A DNA stretch of 64,000 bases from Neptunicoccus cionae (GTDB taxonomy: Bacteria > Pseudomonadota > Alphaproteobacteria > Rhodobacterales > Rhodobacteraceae), in contig NZ_PKOJ01000008.1 of assembly GCF_002860325.1 (NCBI RefSeq), positions 124,001-188,000 of the forward strand, given 5' to 3'. The notes below the pieces were generated by a model. That model saw only the letters and a program-made list of their open reading frames with translations. It was not told the origin of the DNA and searched no databases. Every line of letters begins with the position of its first letter. Position 1 is the first letter of the stretch. Positions 8,817 to 17,679 of this stretch are shown piece after piece. The translations under genes and the position numbers were made by a program.

Positions 8817-9566
8817 TCAAGCCCCGAAATAAGCCCGCCGGATCAGGTTCAGGCCGAGAATCAGGAACACCAGCAGGATTGTGTTGCGAAAGTAAGCAGG
8901 CGAGAGACGGTTGCGAACTTTCTCACCGATTGCGTAACCTGCCAGTGCAGGCACGATCATCAGCGCAGAGGTCAGTGCAAGCGGACCGCCCAGAAACCCC
9001 AATTGCGCGTAAGACACCGCCAGCGGGATACTGCCCACCGCCACCAGAAATCCGGTGGCGCGGATGAATTCGTCCTTTTCCACCTGCCGCACGGACAGAT
9101 ACATGCCCAAGGGTGCTGCCCATGCCGCAGTCAGGCCGCCGATCCCGCCTGCCAGTGTGGCAAAACCAAACTGCGCCAGCGTATCATGTTCGGCCCTGAC
9201 AGGAGGCAGCCAGCCGCGCCAGCTGACAGCTACAAAGATCAGGATGGCCACGCCCAGCGCACCAGCGAGCCAGCGGTCATCCACATCCCGCGCCAGTACG
9301 CTTGTCACGACGACACCGATACACAGCACCGTTGCAAATACCTTGTAGCGCAGGATCGTGCGCAACACATGACCGCCACGCAACCACTGCCAGCCATTGA
9401 TCCCCAACATCGGGAACAGGATCAGCGAAATCGCAACACGCGGCTCTATCGCCAGCGTCATCCCCGCAATAGCAGCAGTGGGCAGACCAATGCCTGCAAT
9501 GCCTTTAACGCAGCCTGCAAACAGGAATGCAAGGGAGGCAACAACGGTTACACTTGTTATATCCAT
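8817..9566 (-). CDS. TauE/SafE-family anion exporter (sulfite/sulfoacetate exporter type)
   Basis: The protein has 249 residues, rich in hydrophobic segments consistent with 7-8 transmembrane helices, and begins with the family-typical 'FLFAGCVKGIAGIGLPTAAIA'. A second half-repeat carries 'GGIGGLTAAWAAPLGMYL'. The start ATG follows AGAGGGG. TauE/SafE proteins sit in the inner membrane and export small sulfur-containing anions released during sulfonate or sulfate-ester catabolism, although many members are uncharacterised. Its position facing the sulfatase-family gene suggests a shared sulfur theme. The two are on opposite strands, so co-regulation is not implied. Confidence 0.85.
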   Translation of the reverse strand: MDITSVTVVASLAFLFAGCVKGIAGIGLPTAAIAGMTLAIEPRVAISLILFPMLGINGWQWLRGGHVLRTILRYKVFATVLCIGVVVTSVLARDVDDRWLAGALGVAILIFVAVSWRGWLPPVRAEHDTLAQFGFATLAGGIGGLTAAWAAPLGMYLSVRQVEKDEFIRATGFLVAVGSIPLAVSYAQLGFLGGPLALTSALMIVPALAGYAIGEKVRNRLSPAYFRNTILLVFLILGLNLIRRAYFGA

Positions 9567-9644
9567 GGCCCCTCTTAGCGGTGGCCGACCCCCAAAGCGA
9601 GAGCGAAACCGCCTGCCCTTATGCTTTTGCAGGTTCTGAAATTT

Positions 9645-9679
9645 TTTAATTTGACAGAAAAATTAAATATGTGAATAAC
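9645..9679 (+). promoter_or_regulatory. xylB promoter with overlapping XylR-type operator
   Basis: A perfect 8-bp inverted repeat TTTAATTT-N7-AAATTAAA occupies 9645-9667. A consensus -35 TTGACA (9651-9656) sits in its centre, with an AT-rich -10 candidate (GAATAA/AATAAC, 9673-9679) 16-17 bp on. The identical half-sites and spacing occur before xylF, so a bound ROK repressor would block RNA polymerase at both promoters. Confidence 0.75.
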
Positions 9680-9698
9680 TACCCCAAAGGGAGAGAGC

Positions 9699-11153
9699 AT
9701 GAAGACCTATCTGGGAATCGACCTCGGGACATCGGGGCTGCGGGCCTTGCTTGTGGAGGAAAACGGAACCGTAATCGGCGCGGCGCAATCCGCCTATTCG
9801 GTGGCCAACCCCCATTCAGGCTGGTCGGAACAGGACCCCGCCGACTGGATCAAAGCCTGTAAGACAGCGATTGGTGAACTTCACCAAACCCACCCCGATT
9901 TTATGGCGCGGCTGGCAGCGATTGGCACGGCAGGACAGATGCACGGCGCGACCCTGCTGGATGAAGCGGGTGCGGTTTTGCGCCCCTGTATCCTGTGGAA
10001 CGACACTCGTGCCCATGCAGAAGCCGCCGAACTGGACACAATGCCCGACTTTCACGCACTGTCCGGTAACATCGTTTTTCCGGGCTTCACCGCACCCAAG
10101 CTGGCGTGGGTGAAAAACAACGAACCGGAGGTTTTCGCCCGCGTTGCCACGGTATTGCTGCCCAAGGATTATCTGTCCTACTGGCTAACCGGAGAACGCG
10201 TTTCCGATATGTCGGACAGCGCAGGAACCAGTTGGCTGGATGTGGGGGCAAGGGGCTGGTCGGAGACACTTCTGAAGCAATCCGGCATGTCCCGTACCCA
10301 GATGCCCCGCCTTGTAGAAGGATCAGAGGTCGCCGCTCCTGTCAGCGCCAAACGTTGCGCCGAACTTGGCCTGCCCGAAAATGTCGTTGTGGTCGGTGGC
10401 GCCGGCGACAATGCGGCCGCGGCCTGTGGCATCGGTGCACTGGATGAAGGACAGGGGTTTGTGTCCCTTGGCACCTCGGGTGTGCTGCTGGCCGGAAAAT
10501 CCGGCTATGCGCCCCTGCCCGCCTCTGCTGTGCATACGTTTTGTCATGCGGTTCCGAACCGCTGGTATCAGATGGGCGTGATCCTGTCGGCCACCGATAG
10601 CCTCAACTGGCTGTCGCGCACTCTGAAAACCCCTGCGGGTGAACTGGCGGGGCTGTTGGACGGGCCTCTGGCTGCGCCGGGAACCGTCACCTTCCTGCCC
10701 TATCTGTCAGGGGAGCGTACCCCCCACAACGACAGCACCATTCGCGGCGCGCTTCTCGGGCTGGATCATGCCACGGGTGATCGCGAGTTGGTGCAGGCGG
10801 TGTTTGAAGGTGTTGCTTTTGCCCTGCGCGAGAACCTCGATGCCTTGCGCTCGACCGGCACCGAACTGACCTCTCTTATGGCGATTGGCGGCGGATCACG
10901 CTCACACTACTGGCTTGAACTGATCGCCACCGTTCTGGACCTGCCCCTTGATCTGCCCGAAGACGGCGAAAACGGTGCGGCCATGGGGGCGGCCCGTCTC
11001 GCTATCTGCGGGGCGAGCGGTGCAGCACCGGAAGAGGTCATGACGCAACCCGCGATTTCCCGCCGGATCAACCCGAACTCCGATTTAACGAAGGCGTATG
11101 CAGAGGCTTACCAAGCCTACCGCGCCGTTTATCCAGCAATAAAGGCATTATGA
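9699..11153 (+). CDS. xylB: Xylulokinase
   Basis: The protein has 484 residues with an FGGY-kinase fold: N-terminal phosphate-binding '[16 protein letters not shown]', '[13 protein letters not shown]' in the substrate region, and C-terminal ATP-site segments '[15 protein letters not shown]' and '[15 protein letters not shown]'. It phosphorylates D-xylulose with ATP to xylulose 5-phosphate in the cytoplasm. Length is normal for bacterial XylB. The start follows GGGAGAG. It is the first gene of xylB-xylA-aldose epimerase-peroxidase, transcribed from the promoter/operator just upstream, and xylA begins one base after its stop. Confidence 0.95.
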   Translation: MKTYLGIDLGTSGLRALLVEENGTVIGAAQSAYSVANPHSGWSEQDPADWIKACKTAIGELHQTHPDFMARLAAIGTAGQMHGATLLDEAGAVLRPCILWNDTRAHAEAAELDTMPDFHALSGNIVFPGFTAPKLAWVKNNEPEVFARVATVLLPKDYLSYWLTGERVSDMSDSAGTSWLDVGARGWSETLLKQSGMSRTQMPRLVEGSEVAAPVSAKRCAELGLPENVVVVGGAGDNAAAACGIGALDEGQGFVSLGTSGVLLAGKSGYAPLPASAVHTFCHAVPNRWYQMGVILSATDSLNWLSRTLKTPAGELAGLLDGPLAAPGTVTFLPYLSGERTPHNDSTIRGALLGLDHATGDRELVQAVFEGVAFALRENLDALRSTGTELTSLMAIGGGSRSHYWLELIATVLDLPLDLPEDGENGAAMGAARLAICGASGAAPEEVMTQPAISRRINPNSDLTKAYAEAYQAYRAVYPAIKAL

Positions 11154-11154
11154 T

Positions 11155-12462
11155 ATGACAACAGGTTTCTTTGACGGCATTTCCCCAGCAAAATTCGTCG
11201 GCGACGGAGAAGGCACGGAATTCGACTACCGCCATTACAACCCCGACGAAATGGTGATGGGCAAGCGGATGGAGGACCACCTACGCTTCGCCATCGCCTA
11301 TTGGCATTCCTTTGCGTGGGAGGGCGGCGACCCCTTCGGCGGCGCCACATTTGAACGTCCGTGGCACCCGCAGGACAACCAATCCCGTGCCAAGCTGAAA
11401 GCCGACGTGGCCTTTGAGATGTTCGACATCATCGGCCAGCCCTATTACTGCTGGCACGATGCAGACATCCGGCCCGAAGGCGACACATTTGCACAAAGCC
11501 TGCGGAATTTTGAGGAAATCATCGATTATTTCGGTGAAAAAATGTCATCCCGCAACATCAAGCTGTTGTGGGGCACAGCCAATATGTTCAGCCACCGTCG
11601 CTGGATGTCCGGCGCATCGACAAACCCCGATCCCGATGTGTTCGCCTATTCCGCCGCAACAGTGAAAACTTGCATGGACGCGACGCAGAAACTGGGCGGC
11701 GAGAATTACGTGCTCTGGGGTGGGCGTGAAGGCTACGAGACCCTGCTTAACACCGATATGGGGCGAGAGCTGGATCACATGGGCCGCTTCCTGAATATGG
11801 TGGTGGAGTACAAGCACAAGATCGGTTTCAAGGGGACGATCCTTGTGGAACCCAAACCGCAGGAACCTTCTAAACACCAGTACGATTATGACGCGGCCAC
11901 CTGTTATGGTTTCCTGCAAAAATACGGGTTGGAAAACGAGGTGAAGCTGAACCTCGAACAGGGTCATGCGATCCTTGCGGGTCACAGTTTTGAACATGAA
12001 ATCGCGACGGCTGCAGCCCTTGGGGTGTTCGGTTCGATTGACATGAACCGGAACGATTACCAGTCGGGATGGGACACAGACCAATTTCCCAACAACGTTC
12101 CCGAAGTTGCGCTGGCCTATTATCACATCCTGAAAGCGGGCGGGTTTACCACCGGTGGTACCAACTTTGACGCCAAACTGCGGCGCCAGTCACTGGATGC
12201 TTCCGATCTGATCGCCGCACACACAGGGGCGATGGACATCTGCGCCCGCGGGCTGAAAGCCGCCGCCGCGATGATCGAGGACGGCGGGCTGGAGAGCGCC
12301 CTGCAAGAGCGTTACAGTGGCTGGGATGACCCTACGGCCAAGGCGATGCTCGACAGCGATTTCGACAGCATCTTTGAAAAGGTCGTTTCAGGCGACATCG
12401 CGCCAGAGCCCCGCAGTGGTAAACAGGAACGGCTGGAAAACATCGTGAACCGTTTCGTCTGA
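11155..12462 (+). CDS. xylA: Xylose isomerase
   Basis: The protein has 435 residues, the usual size for the class II (longer) xylose isomerases. Hallmarks are '[13 protein letters not shown]' with catalytic His101 and Asp104, the metal-site stretch '[16 protein letters not shown]', and '[17 protein letters not shown]'. It interconverts D-xylose and D-xylulose with two divalent metals. The ATG lies one base after the xylB stop, indicating translational coupling, and the downstream epimerase follows after 7 bp. Together with xylB it completes entry of xylose into the pentose phosphate pathway. Confidence 0.97.
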   Translation: MTTGFFDGISPAKFVGDGEGTEFDYRHYNPDEMVMGKRMEDHLRFAIAYWHSFAWEGGDPFGGATFERPWHPQDNQSRAKLKADVAFEMFDIIGQPYYCWHDADIRPEGDTFAQSLRNFEEIIDYFGEKMSSRNIKLLWGTANMFSHRRWMSGASTNPDPDVFAYSAATVKTCMDATQKLGGENYVLWGGREGYETLLNTDMGRELDHMGRFLNMVVEYKHKIGFKGTILVEPKPQEPSKHQYDYDAATCYGFLQKYGLENEVKLNLEQGHAILAGHSFEHEIATAAALGVFGSIDMNRNDYQSGWDTDQFPNNVPEVALAYYHILKAGGFTTGGTNFDAKLRRQSLDASDLIAAHTGAMDICARGLKAAAAMIEDGGLESALQERYSGWDDPTAKAMLDSDFDSIFEKVVSGDIAPEPRSGKQERLENIVNRFV

Positions 12463-12469
12463 TCCCGCG

Positions 12470-13441
12470 ATGCCCGTCCCCGCAGACATTCGCGCTTTTA
12501 CTCTGACGGGCGCAGAGTCTGCGGTGACGCTGCTGAATCTTGGTGCGGTCACGCAAAGCTGGCGCACCGATCTTGGCGGGCCGTCCCGCAGCATCGTGCT
12601 CGGCTATCGGGAACCTGCCGCCTATCTGGACAATCCGCAGTTTCTGGGGGGTATTGTCGGGCGGGTGGCGAACCGGATCGCCCACGGGCGGTTTGAACTG
12701 GACGGGGAAACCTATCACCTGCCCCCGAACGAAGGTCCACACGTTCTGCACGGCGGGGCGGACGGGTTGCACAAACGTCTGTGGCAGGCGGAAGCGGATG
12801 GCACCAGCGCCCTGCGGCTGACGCTGCATTCCCCTCACGGCGATCAGGGATTTCCGGCTGCGGTAGATTTTGAGGTTCTTATCACGCTGGAGGGCAACAG
12901 CCTGAGCTACAGGATGCGCGCGACGGTAGACCGCCCGACCCCGATCAATCTGGCACAGCATTCCTATTACAATCTTGCGGGGCACGGCACGATTAGGGAT
13001 CACCGCCTGCGGATCGACGCCGATGCGCTGCTGCCCACAGATGCCAATGGTATCCCCCTTGGCTCTGCCCTGTCGCTTGCGGGGCAGCCGCTTGATTTTC
13101 GCGACGGGAAATCCATCCGTACCGCCGACCCGCACAGGGCAGGCATTGATCTGAACTACTGCCTGAACGCGGCTTCCCCGCAAGTGCATCTGTCCCACAG
13201 CGGCCTTGCGCTGACGCTGGCTACGGACCAGCCCGGACTGCAGGTCTATACCGCGCAGCATCTGTCGGAACGTGCCGCGCCGCTGCAGGGGCAAACGCAC
13301 CGCGCCTTTGGTGCGATATGTCTGGAACCCCAAGGCTATCCCGATGCGATCAACAGGCCGGACTACCCGAGTATTGTGGTCACACCGGATCACCCCTACG
13401 CTGCGACTGTGACCGTATCCCTGATGCCGGAGACACCATGA
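12470..13441 (+). CDS. Aldose 1-epimerase (galactose mutarotase family)
   Basis: The protein has 323 residues of a beta-sandwich mutarotase. Signature segments are 'GGIVGRVANRIAHGRFELDG' near the N-terminus, 'HVLHGGADGLHKRLW' with a catalytic His, 'NLAQHSYYNLAGHG' with a second His, and 'FGAICLEPQGYPDAIN' containing the likely general-base Glu. It interconverts alpha and beta anomers of an aldose. In the xylose operon this would supply the anomer used by xylose isomerase; glucose is also possible given the glucokinase nearby. The stop codon overlaps the next start (ATGA), so the peroxidase is probably translated from the same message. Confidence 0.9.
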   Translation: MPVPADIRAFTLTGAESAVTLLNLGAVTQSWRTDLGGPSRSIVLGYREPAAYLDNPQFLGGIVGRVANRIAHGRFELDGETYHLPPNEGPHVLHGGADGLHKRLWQAEADGTSALRLTLHSPHGDQGFPAAVDFEVLITLEGNSLSYRMRATVDRPTPINLAQHSYYNLAGHGTIRDHRLRIDADALLPTDANGIPLGSALSLAGQPLDFRDGKSIRTADPHRAGIDLNYCLNAASPQVHLSHSGLALTLATDQPGLQVYTAQHLSERAAPLQGQTHRAFGAICLEPQGYPDAINRPDYPSIVVTPDHPYAATVTVSLMPETP

Positions 13442-14751
13442 CCCCGCTCCGCCCGATCCTGCTGGCCAGCGCCCTGATTGCCTTGGCTTTTCCGGCTGCA
13501 TCCGGTCCGCTGCCGCAAGCGAATGCGCAGTTTTCAAAGCCCGATATGGCGCAGGTGCGTCTGGGGCAACTGCTGTTCTATGACCCGATCCTGAGCGGCA
13601 ATAAAACCGTGTCCTGCGCCACCTGCCACCACCCGCGGCTTGCGACATCTGACGGGGTATCTCTCGGGCTGGGGGATGGGGGCATCGGGCTTGGACCAGC
13701 GCGGCGCAGCGATCCGGACAACCTCCCCGAACAGCGCATCCCGCGCAATGCACCTGCCCTGTTCAATCTCGGCGCAACCCAGTTCCAGACCCTGTTTCAC
13801 GATGGTCGGCTTGAGGCGGACGATACCGACCCGATGGGGTTTCGCACCCCGCTTGGTGCGGATATGGAACAGGGGTTTAACGGGGTTCTTTCAGCCCAGA
13901 CCATGTTTCCGGTGCTCTCGCCCGACGAAATGGCAGGGCATTATTCCGAAAACGATGTGGCCCAGGCCGTGCGGCAGGGCTTCTTTACCGGACCAAACGG
14001 CGCCTGGGCGATCCTGTCTGCACGGGTTGCGGCCATACCGGAGTACGCGCGCGGGTTTGCAGCGCTTGAAGGCACCAAATCCCCGCTGCATTTCTCTGAC
14101 ATTTCCAATGCGATTGCCGCCTTCATGGCGTTTGAATGGCGCGCAGACGACAGCCCGTTTGACCAATTCCTGCGGGACGGCATCCCGCTTGCCCCCGCAG
14201 CGGCGCTGGGAATGGAGCTGTTTTACGGCAAGGCAGGCTGTGATGCGTGCCACGCGGGACAATTCCAGACTGATCACGGGTTTCACGCCATCGGCCTACC
14301 CCAGATCGGACCGGGAAAAGCGGCACGGTTCGAGCGGCACAAGAAAGACGAAGGCCGGATGCGCGTCACAGGCGCGGCAGAGGACGCCTACCGGTTTCGC
14401 ACCCCGTCCCTGCGCAACGTGGCGCAAACCGCGCCCTACGGGCACAACGGTGCTTTTGCCGATCTGCGGGAGATGGTGTTACATCACCTCTCACCAGAGG
14501 CGTCTTTGCGGCGCTATACGAAGGCGCAATCCCTGCTCCCCGAACTGGTGGGGGCCGAGGATTTTACCAATCTTACCGACAAGGGCGAAACTGACCGGAT
14601 CGCAGCTGCCATTGAACTGGCTCCGGTTCAGCTGAGCGAGCCTGAAATCGACGCAATCCTTGCCTTTCTTGCAAGCCTGAGCGATCCGGTCAGCCTGAAG
14701 GGGCGGCTGGGCGTGCCCGAGACAGTGCCAAGCGGTTTGCCCGTCGAATGA
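13438..14751 (+). CDS. Di-heme cytochrome c peroxidase of the CcpA/MauG family
   Basis: The protein has 437 residues, exported by a Sec signal (about residues 1-23, 'PILLASALIALAFPAASG'). Two CxxCH haem c sites are present: Cys60-Cys63-His64 ('CATCHH') and Cys268-Cys271-His272 ('CDACH'). The conserved 'FRTPSLRNVAQTAPYGHNGAFADL' segment between haem 2 and the C-terminus supports the family. Such periplasmic proteins reduce H2O2 or, in the MauG branch, oxidatively modify a partner protein. The GTG/ATG-rich upstream frame belongs to the epimerase; the ATG here overlaps its stop. Finding it inside a xylose operon is unusual, and it faces the FG-GAP/ASPIC gene six bases away, hinting at a shared periplasmic role. 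The substrate is unknown. Confidence 0.9.
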   Translation: MTPLRPILLASALIALAFPAASGPLPQANAQFSKPDMAQVRLGQLLFYDPILSGNKTVSCATCHHPRLATSDGVSLGLGDGGIGLGPARRSDPDNLPEQRIPRNAPALFNLGATQFQTLFHDGRLEADDTDPMGFRTPLGADMEQGFNGVLSAQTMFPVLSPDEMAGHYSENDVAQAVRQGFFTGPNGAWAILSARVAAIPEYARGFAALEGTKSPLHFSDISNAIAAFMAFEWRADDSPFDQFLRDGIPLAPAAALGMELFYGKAGCDACHAGQFQTDHGFHAIGLPQIGPGKAARFERHKKDEGRMRVTGAAEDAYRFRTPSLRNVAQTAPYGHNGAFADLREMVLHHLSPEASLRRYTKAQSLLPELVGAEDFTNLTDKGETDRIAAAIELAPVQLSEPEIDAILAFLASLSDPVSLKGRLGVPETVPSGLPVE

Positions 14752-14757
14752 CCCGCT

Positions 14758-16305
14758 TCATTCCGGCGCAACCGCCAGTCGGGTGCCATCCGCGCGGATC
14801 ACATAAGCGGTATCGCTGGCCAGCGTAGTCCAGTCACTTGTGACTCCGTCCGGCCAGATCACCCGAACCAAAAACGCCGATGCCTCCCCAAGCCCGAAAT
14901 GCTCCGGCCCAAGCTGCCCGCCCGCGTGTCCCCCGCCCACCGTGATCTCGCGGCTGTAGTGTCGGTCATCCGCCGTTACCTCTAACCACGCACCCACGGC
15001 GTTTTTGTTCACACCTGTTTGCGCAAGCCGCAGACTTGTCCAGCGCCCCGCGTCCGGTGTTACGTTCCGGTAAACCTCCAGTGGCGCACGGCGGTTCACC
15101 ACCACCAGATCAAGCAGCCCGTCACGGTCCAGATCCACCAAAGCGCCGCCGCGTCCGCGGTGCAGGCTGGCCACGCCCGCCGCCTCTGCCGTTTCGGTGA
15201 AACTCCCGTCCGCGTCCTGTACCAGCAGATTGTTTGGGTCTTTCATCGCCAGACCCGGCATCTGTTCGACATTGCCTTTGGCAATAAAGATGTCGTCCAG
15301 CCCGTCGTTTTGCACATCGCCGAATTGCACGTGCCAGCCGGTAGAGGGCCGCCCGTCGCCCCCTGTAAAGGGCCGCTGCGCCGTGGCGCCAAGATCGTAA
15401 GGCGCATCCGAGAATGCGGGTTTTTGTCCACTGCCATCCTGAAACTGCAACCGCTGGTCCCCCATCGAGGTCATCATGACGTCTGGCAATCCGTCCCCTG
15501 TCAGGTCACGGCTGGCGATCCCCATTCCCCAGAGCTTGTGTTCGCGCCAGCCTTCGTCTGCGGTGTAGAAACGCGGGCTTTCTGCCATTTTCAAAAGCTG
15601 TTCCTGCCCGCCGGTCACGTAATAATGCCGGTCATTGCTGAACCGCAGATCAGCCCGCCCGCTACGGGACCAGTCGCTGAACAACATAGACAGCGGGCAA
15701 AGCCCCGGAGACAGCGGGATTGGCGCGCCGTAAACTTCGCCTTCGGGGCGATAGAGGTAATTCACATCACAGGCCTCGAACGGGCCGTCCGGATCATCCC
15801 GATTGACGTAATTGCCAAAGGCAAGCGTGGGCAGCTTCGCTCCGCCCTCCCATGTGGCGGAAAAGGCAGTTGTCCAAGCCGATACATCCTGAAAGCCCAA
15901 ATTATCAAACGGGGTAAAACGACATTCCGGACCGCCCTGCAACAGCAGGTTCTCCCCGACCCGAAGCACCGCCAGATCAGCAAAACCGTCACTGTCTATA
16001 TCCAGCGGATAGGCACCGGTCACGCCCGTTACAGCCGCTGCATTGGCGGGCACGGCGGAAAACGCCAGTTCCCCCGCTTCAGCCGTAGCATTGCGCAACA
16101 GCAGCGCAGGGGTTTCGCCACCTGCCACATAAAGATCCGGATACCCGTCCTGATCGCAATCCAGCACGGCAACACCGCCGCCTACAAAATGCTCCCAACC
16201 GCCGGTGTAAATGTGTTCGGGCACGGTCACGGGGCGGAACGCCGGTTCCGCTACAACCGGAGCAGCAATAACCGCAGCCAGCAGGGCCAGCGGTTTAAAT
16301 TTCAC
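14758..16305 (-). CDS. Periplasmic FG-GAP/VCBS-repeat protein with ASPIC/UnbV C-terminal domain
   Basis: The protein has about 515 residues from a GTG start (16305; another GTG at 16311 gives two more residues). The start is chosen because it gives a textbook signal peptide, 'KFKPLALLAAVIAAPVVA'. The body has repeated FG-GAP-like calcium loops such as 'DCDQDGYPDLYVAGG', 'DIDSDGFADLAVL', 'DLTGDGLPDVMMTS' and 'DLDRDGLLDLVVV', suggesting an integrin-like beta-propeller. The end is an ASPIC/UnbV domain ('NAVGAWLEVT', 'HFGLGEA', 'VIWPDGVTSDW'). The start overlaps the 3' end of xylR by 11 bp, so it is probably translated from the xylR message. It is exported; its biochemical function is not known. 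Confidence 0.85.
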   Translation of the reverse strand: MKFKPLALLAAVIAAPVVAEPAFRPVTVPEHIYTGGWEHFVGGGVAVLDCDQDGYPDLYVAGGETPALLLRNATAEAGELAFSAVPANAAAVTGVTGAYPLDIDSDGFADLAVLRVGENLLLQGGPECRFTPFDNLGFQDVSAWTTAFSATWEGGAKLPTLAFGNYVNRDDPDGPFEACDVNYLYRPEGEVYGAPIPLSPGLCPLSMLFSDWSRSGRADLRFSNDRHYYVTGGQEQLLKMAESPRFYTADEGWREHKLWGMGIASRDLTGDGLPDVMMTSMGDQRLQFQDGSGQKPAFSDAPYDLGATAQRPFTGGDGRPSTGWHVQFGDVQNDGLDDIFIAKGNVEQMPGLAMKDPNNLLVQDADGSFTETAEAAGVASLHRGRGGALVDLDRDGLLDLVVVNRRAPLEVYRNVTPDAGRWTSLRLAQTGVNKNAVGAWLEVTADDRHYSREITVGGGHAGGQLGPEHFGLGEASAFLVRVIWPDGVTSDWTTLASDTAYVIRADGTRLAVAPE

Positions 16306-17503
16306 CTGCACGCAAGGCTTCAACGGCCATCTCCTCAACACCTTCCAGCGCATAGGCCGCAGCCCCCTTGGCCCACATCAGATCGCCCCAGCGATGGATC
16401 ACCACTTCCGGCGGGGACTGGTCCACCTGAACGATGGAGTCTTTGATCCCTGCAATCACTTCCTCGGCGTAAAGATGGTTGGATTGCATCCGTTCCCCTG
16501 CCAGTACGATCAGCTGTGGATCGAAAATATTGACGATATTGGCCAGCCCCATCGCAAACATCCGCCCCGCCCGCAGAACGATGTTACCTGCGACCGGATC
16601 GCCGTCATGGGCCCGCTGCAACAAGGCCTCGATCCGTTGCTCGTCCGTTTCCCCTGTCAACGCGCCTGCACCTGCGTGGGTTACGCTGGCCTCGCGCAGC
16701 AGCGCATAATCGGCGACGTAAGCCTCCAGACACCCCCGCTGGCCGCAGCGGCAGAGTGCTCCGTCCAGATGGACTTTGGTATGGCCGAATTCCGCACCGC
16801 ATCCGCGCGTCCCACGGTAGATTTCATTATTGATGACAATCCCCATACCAACACCGCTTTCGATGGTGACAACGATAAAATCCGTTGCTTCACGCCCCAG
16901 ACCAAAGCTTTTCTCGGCCATGGCCACAAGGTTTGCATCATTGTCCACAAAGGCGGGAACACCCAGCGCCGTATCAATTGCACTGCGCAGGTTTATGTTG
17001 CGATCAGACAAGGAGGGCGACCAGTGGACAAGCCCCTGTTGCACATCGACAATCCCCGCAATCCCGACACCGACCCCCGACAGATCCGACACAGACTTGC
17101 CCAGCGGCGTCAACATATCGCCAAGCGCACCGGCAAGTTCCTCCACCAAAGCCTCTGTGCCGAGTGTCGTTTTGGAAAGAACATGGCTGTGCTCGGCCAG
17201 TTGGTTGCCTTCAAAATCCATCAGCACCAGTGAAAGCGAGCTGTTGGCGATTTTTATGCCTGCCACCAGATGGGCCGCACCGCGGATTTTCAGATCCACG
17301 CGCGGGCGTCCACGCGCCATTTCCGTACCCTGTGCTGCCACTTCCTCAACCAGTCCTGCGCGGATCAGTTCGGCGGTTACTGTTGTCACTGTGGCGCGGC
17401 TGATGCCTGTCTGTTCAGACAGATCGATACGCGCAATCGGGCTGTTCTGGCGAATCGCTGCCAGTAGAACCCGCCTGCCAAAACTGCGTTGCTGTCCGAT
17501 CAT
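16295..17503 (-). CDS. xylR: ROK-family repressor, probable XylR
   Basis: The protein has 402 residues. The N-terminal helix-turn-helix ('RIDLSEQTGISRATVTTVTAELIRAGLV', about residues 22-50) is followed by a sugar-kinase-like ROK domain. That domain has 'GVGIAGIVD' and the zinc-binding 'CRCGQRGCLEAYV' motif typical of XylR/NagC/Mlc regulators. ROK repressors usually leave DNA when the cognate sugar binds. Position between the xylBA and xylFHG arms, divergent from xylF, supports control of xylose genes. The palindromes at 9645-9667 and 17583-17605 are its likely operators. The ATG follows GGGAG. An FG-GAP/ASPIC gene is overlapped at the 3' end. Confidence 0.9.
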   Translation of the reverse strand: MIGQQRSFGRRVLLAAIRQNSPIARIDLSEQTGISRATVTTVTAELIRAGLVEEVAAQGTEMARGRPRVDLKIRGAAHLVAGIKIANSSLSLVLMDFEGNQLAEHSHVLSKTTLGTEALVEELAGALGDMLTPLGKSVSDLSGVGVGIAGIVDVQQGLVHWSPSLSDRNINLRSAIDTALGVPAFVDNDANLVAMAEKSFGLGREATDFIVVTIESGVGMGIVINNEIYRGTRGCGAEFGHTKVHLDGALCRCGQRGCLEAYVADYALLREASVTHAGAGALTGETDEQRIEALLQRAHDGDPVAGNIVLRAGRMFAMGLANIVNIFDPQLIVLAGERMQSNHLYAEEVIAGIKDSIVQVDQSPPEVVIHRWGDLMWAKGAAAYALEGVEEMAVEALRAGEI

Positions 17504-17540
17504 TGGTGCCGCTCCCAGAATACTGTGGGTCTAAATCTAG

Positions 17541-17561
17541 GGGATTATTACGTAAAATCCC
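17541..17561. promoter_or_regulatory. Near-palindrome in the xylR leader region
   Basis: GGGATT-N9-AATCCC with TTACGTAA at its centre lies 38 bp upstream of the xylR start. It differs from the TTTAATTT operator, so it may bind another regulator or form a short stem. No second copy was found. Confidence 0.3.
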
Positions 17562-17582
17562 ACTTAAACCAGTTTGCCCTGA

Positions 17583-17616
17583 TTTAATTTGATTTTCAAA
17601 TTAAAACTGCTATCAC
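17583..17616 (+). promoter_or_regulatory. xylF promoter with overlapping XylR-type operator
   Basis: TTTAATTT-N7-AAATTAAA (17583-17605) repeats exactly the half-sites and spacer length found before xylB. A -35-like TTGATT (17589-17594) starts in the left arm, and TATCAC (17611-17616) lies 16 bp further as a -10. The site is between divergent xylR and xylF and could also autoregulate xylR. Confidence 0.75.
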
Positions 17617-17679
17617 TTTTCTACACCCGCAGTCCAAAACGCGGACATGTGCGGGTCGCATTATCCTTGGGAGGGAACC

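Noticed and set aside
12332-13753. 473-codon open frame antisense to the aldose epimerase and the peroxidase start
   Set aside because: Arg/Pro/Gln-rich product with no domain, spanning two well-supported plus-strand genes; a shadow of their codon bias.
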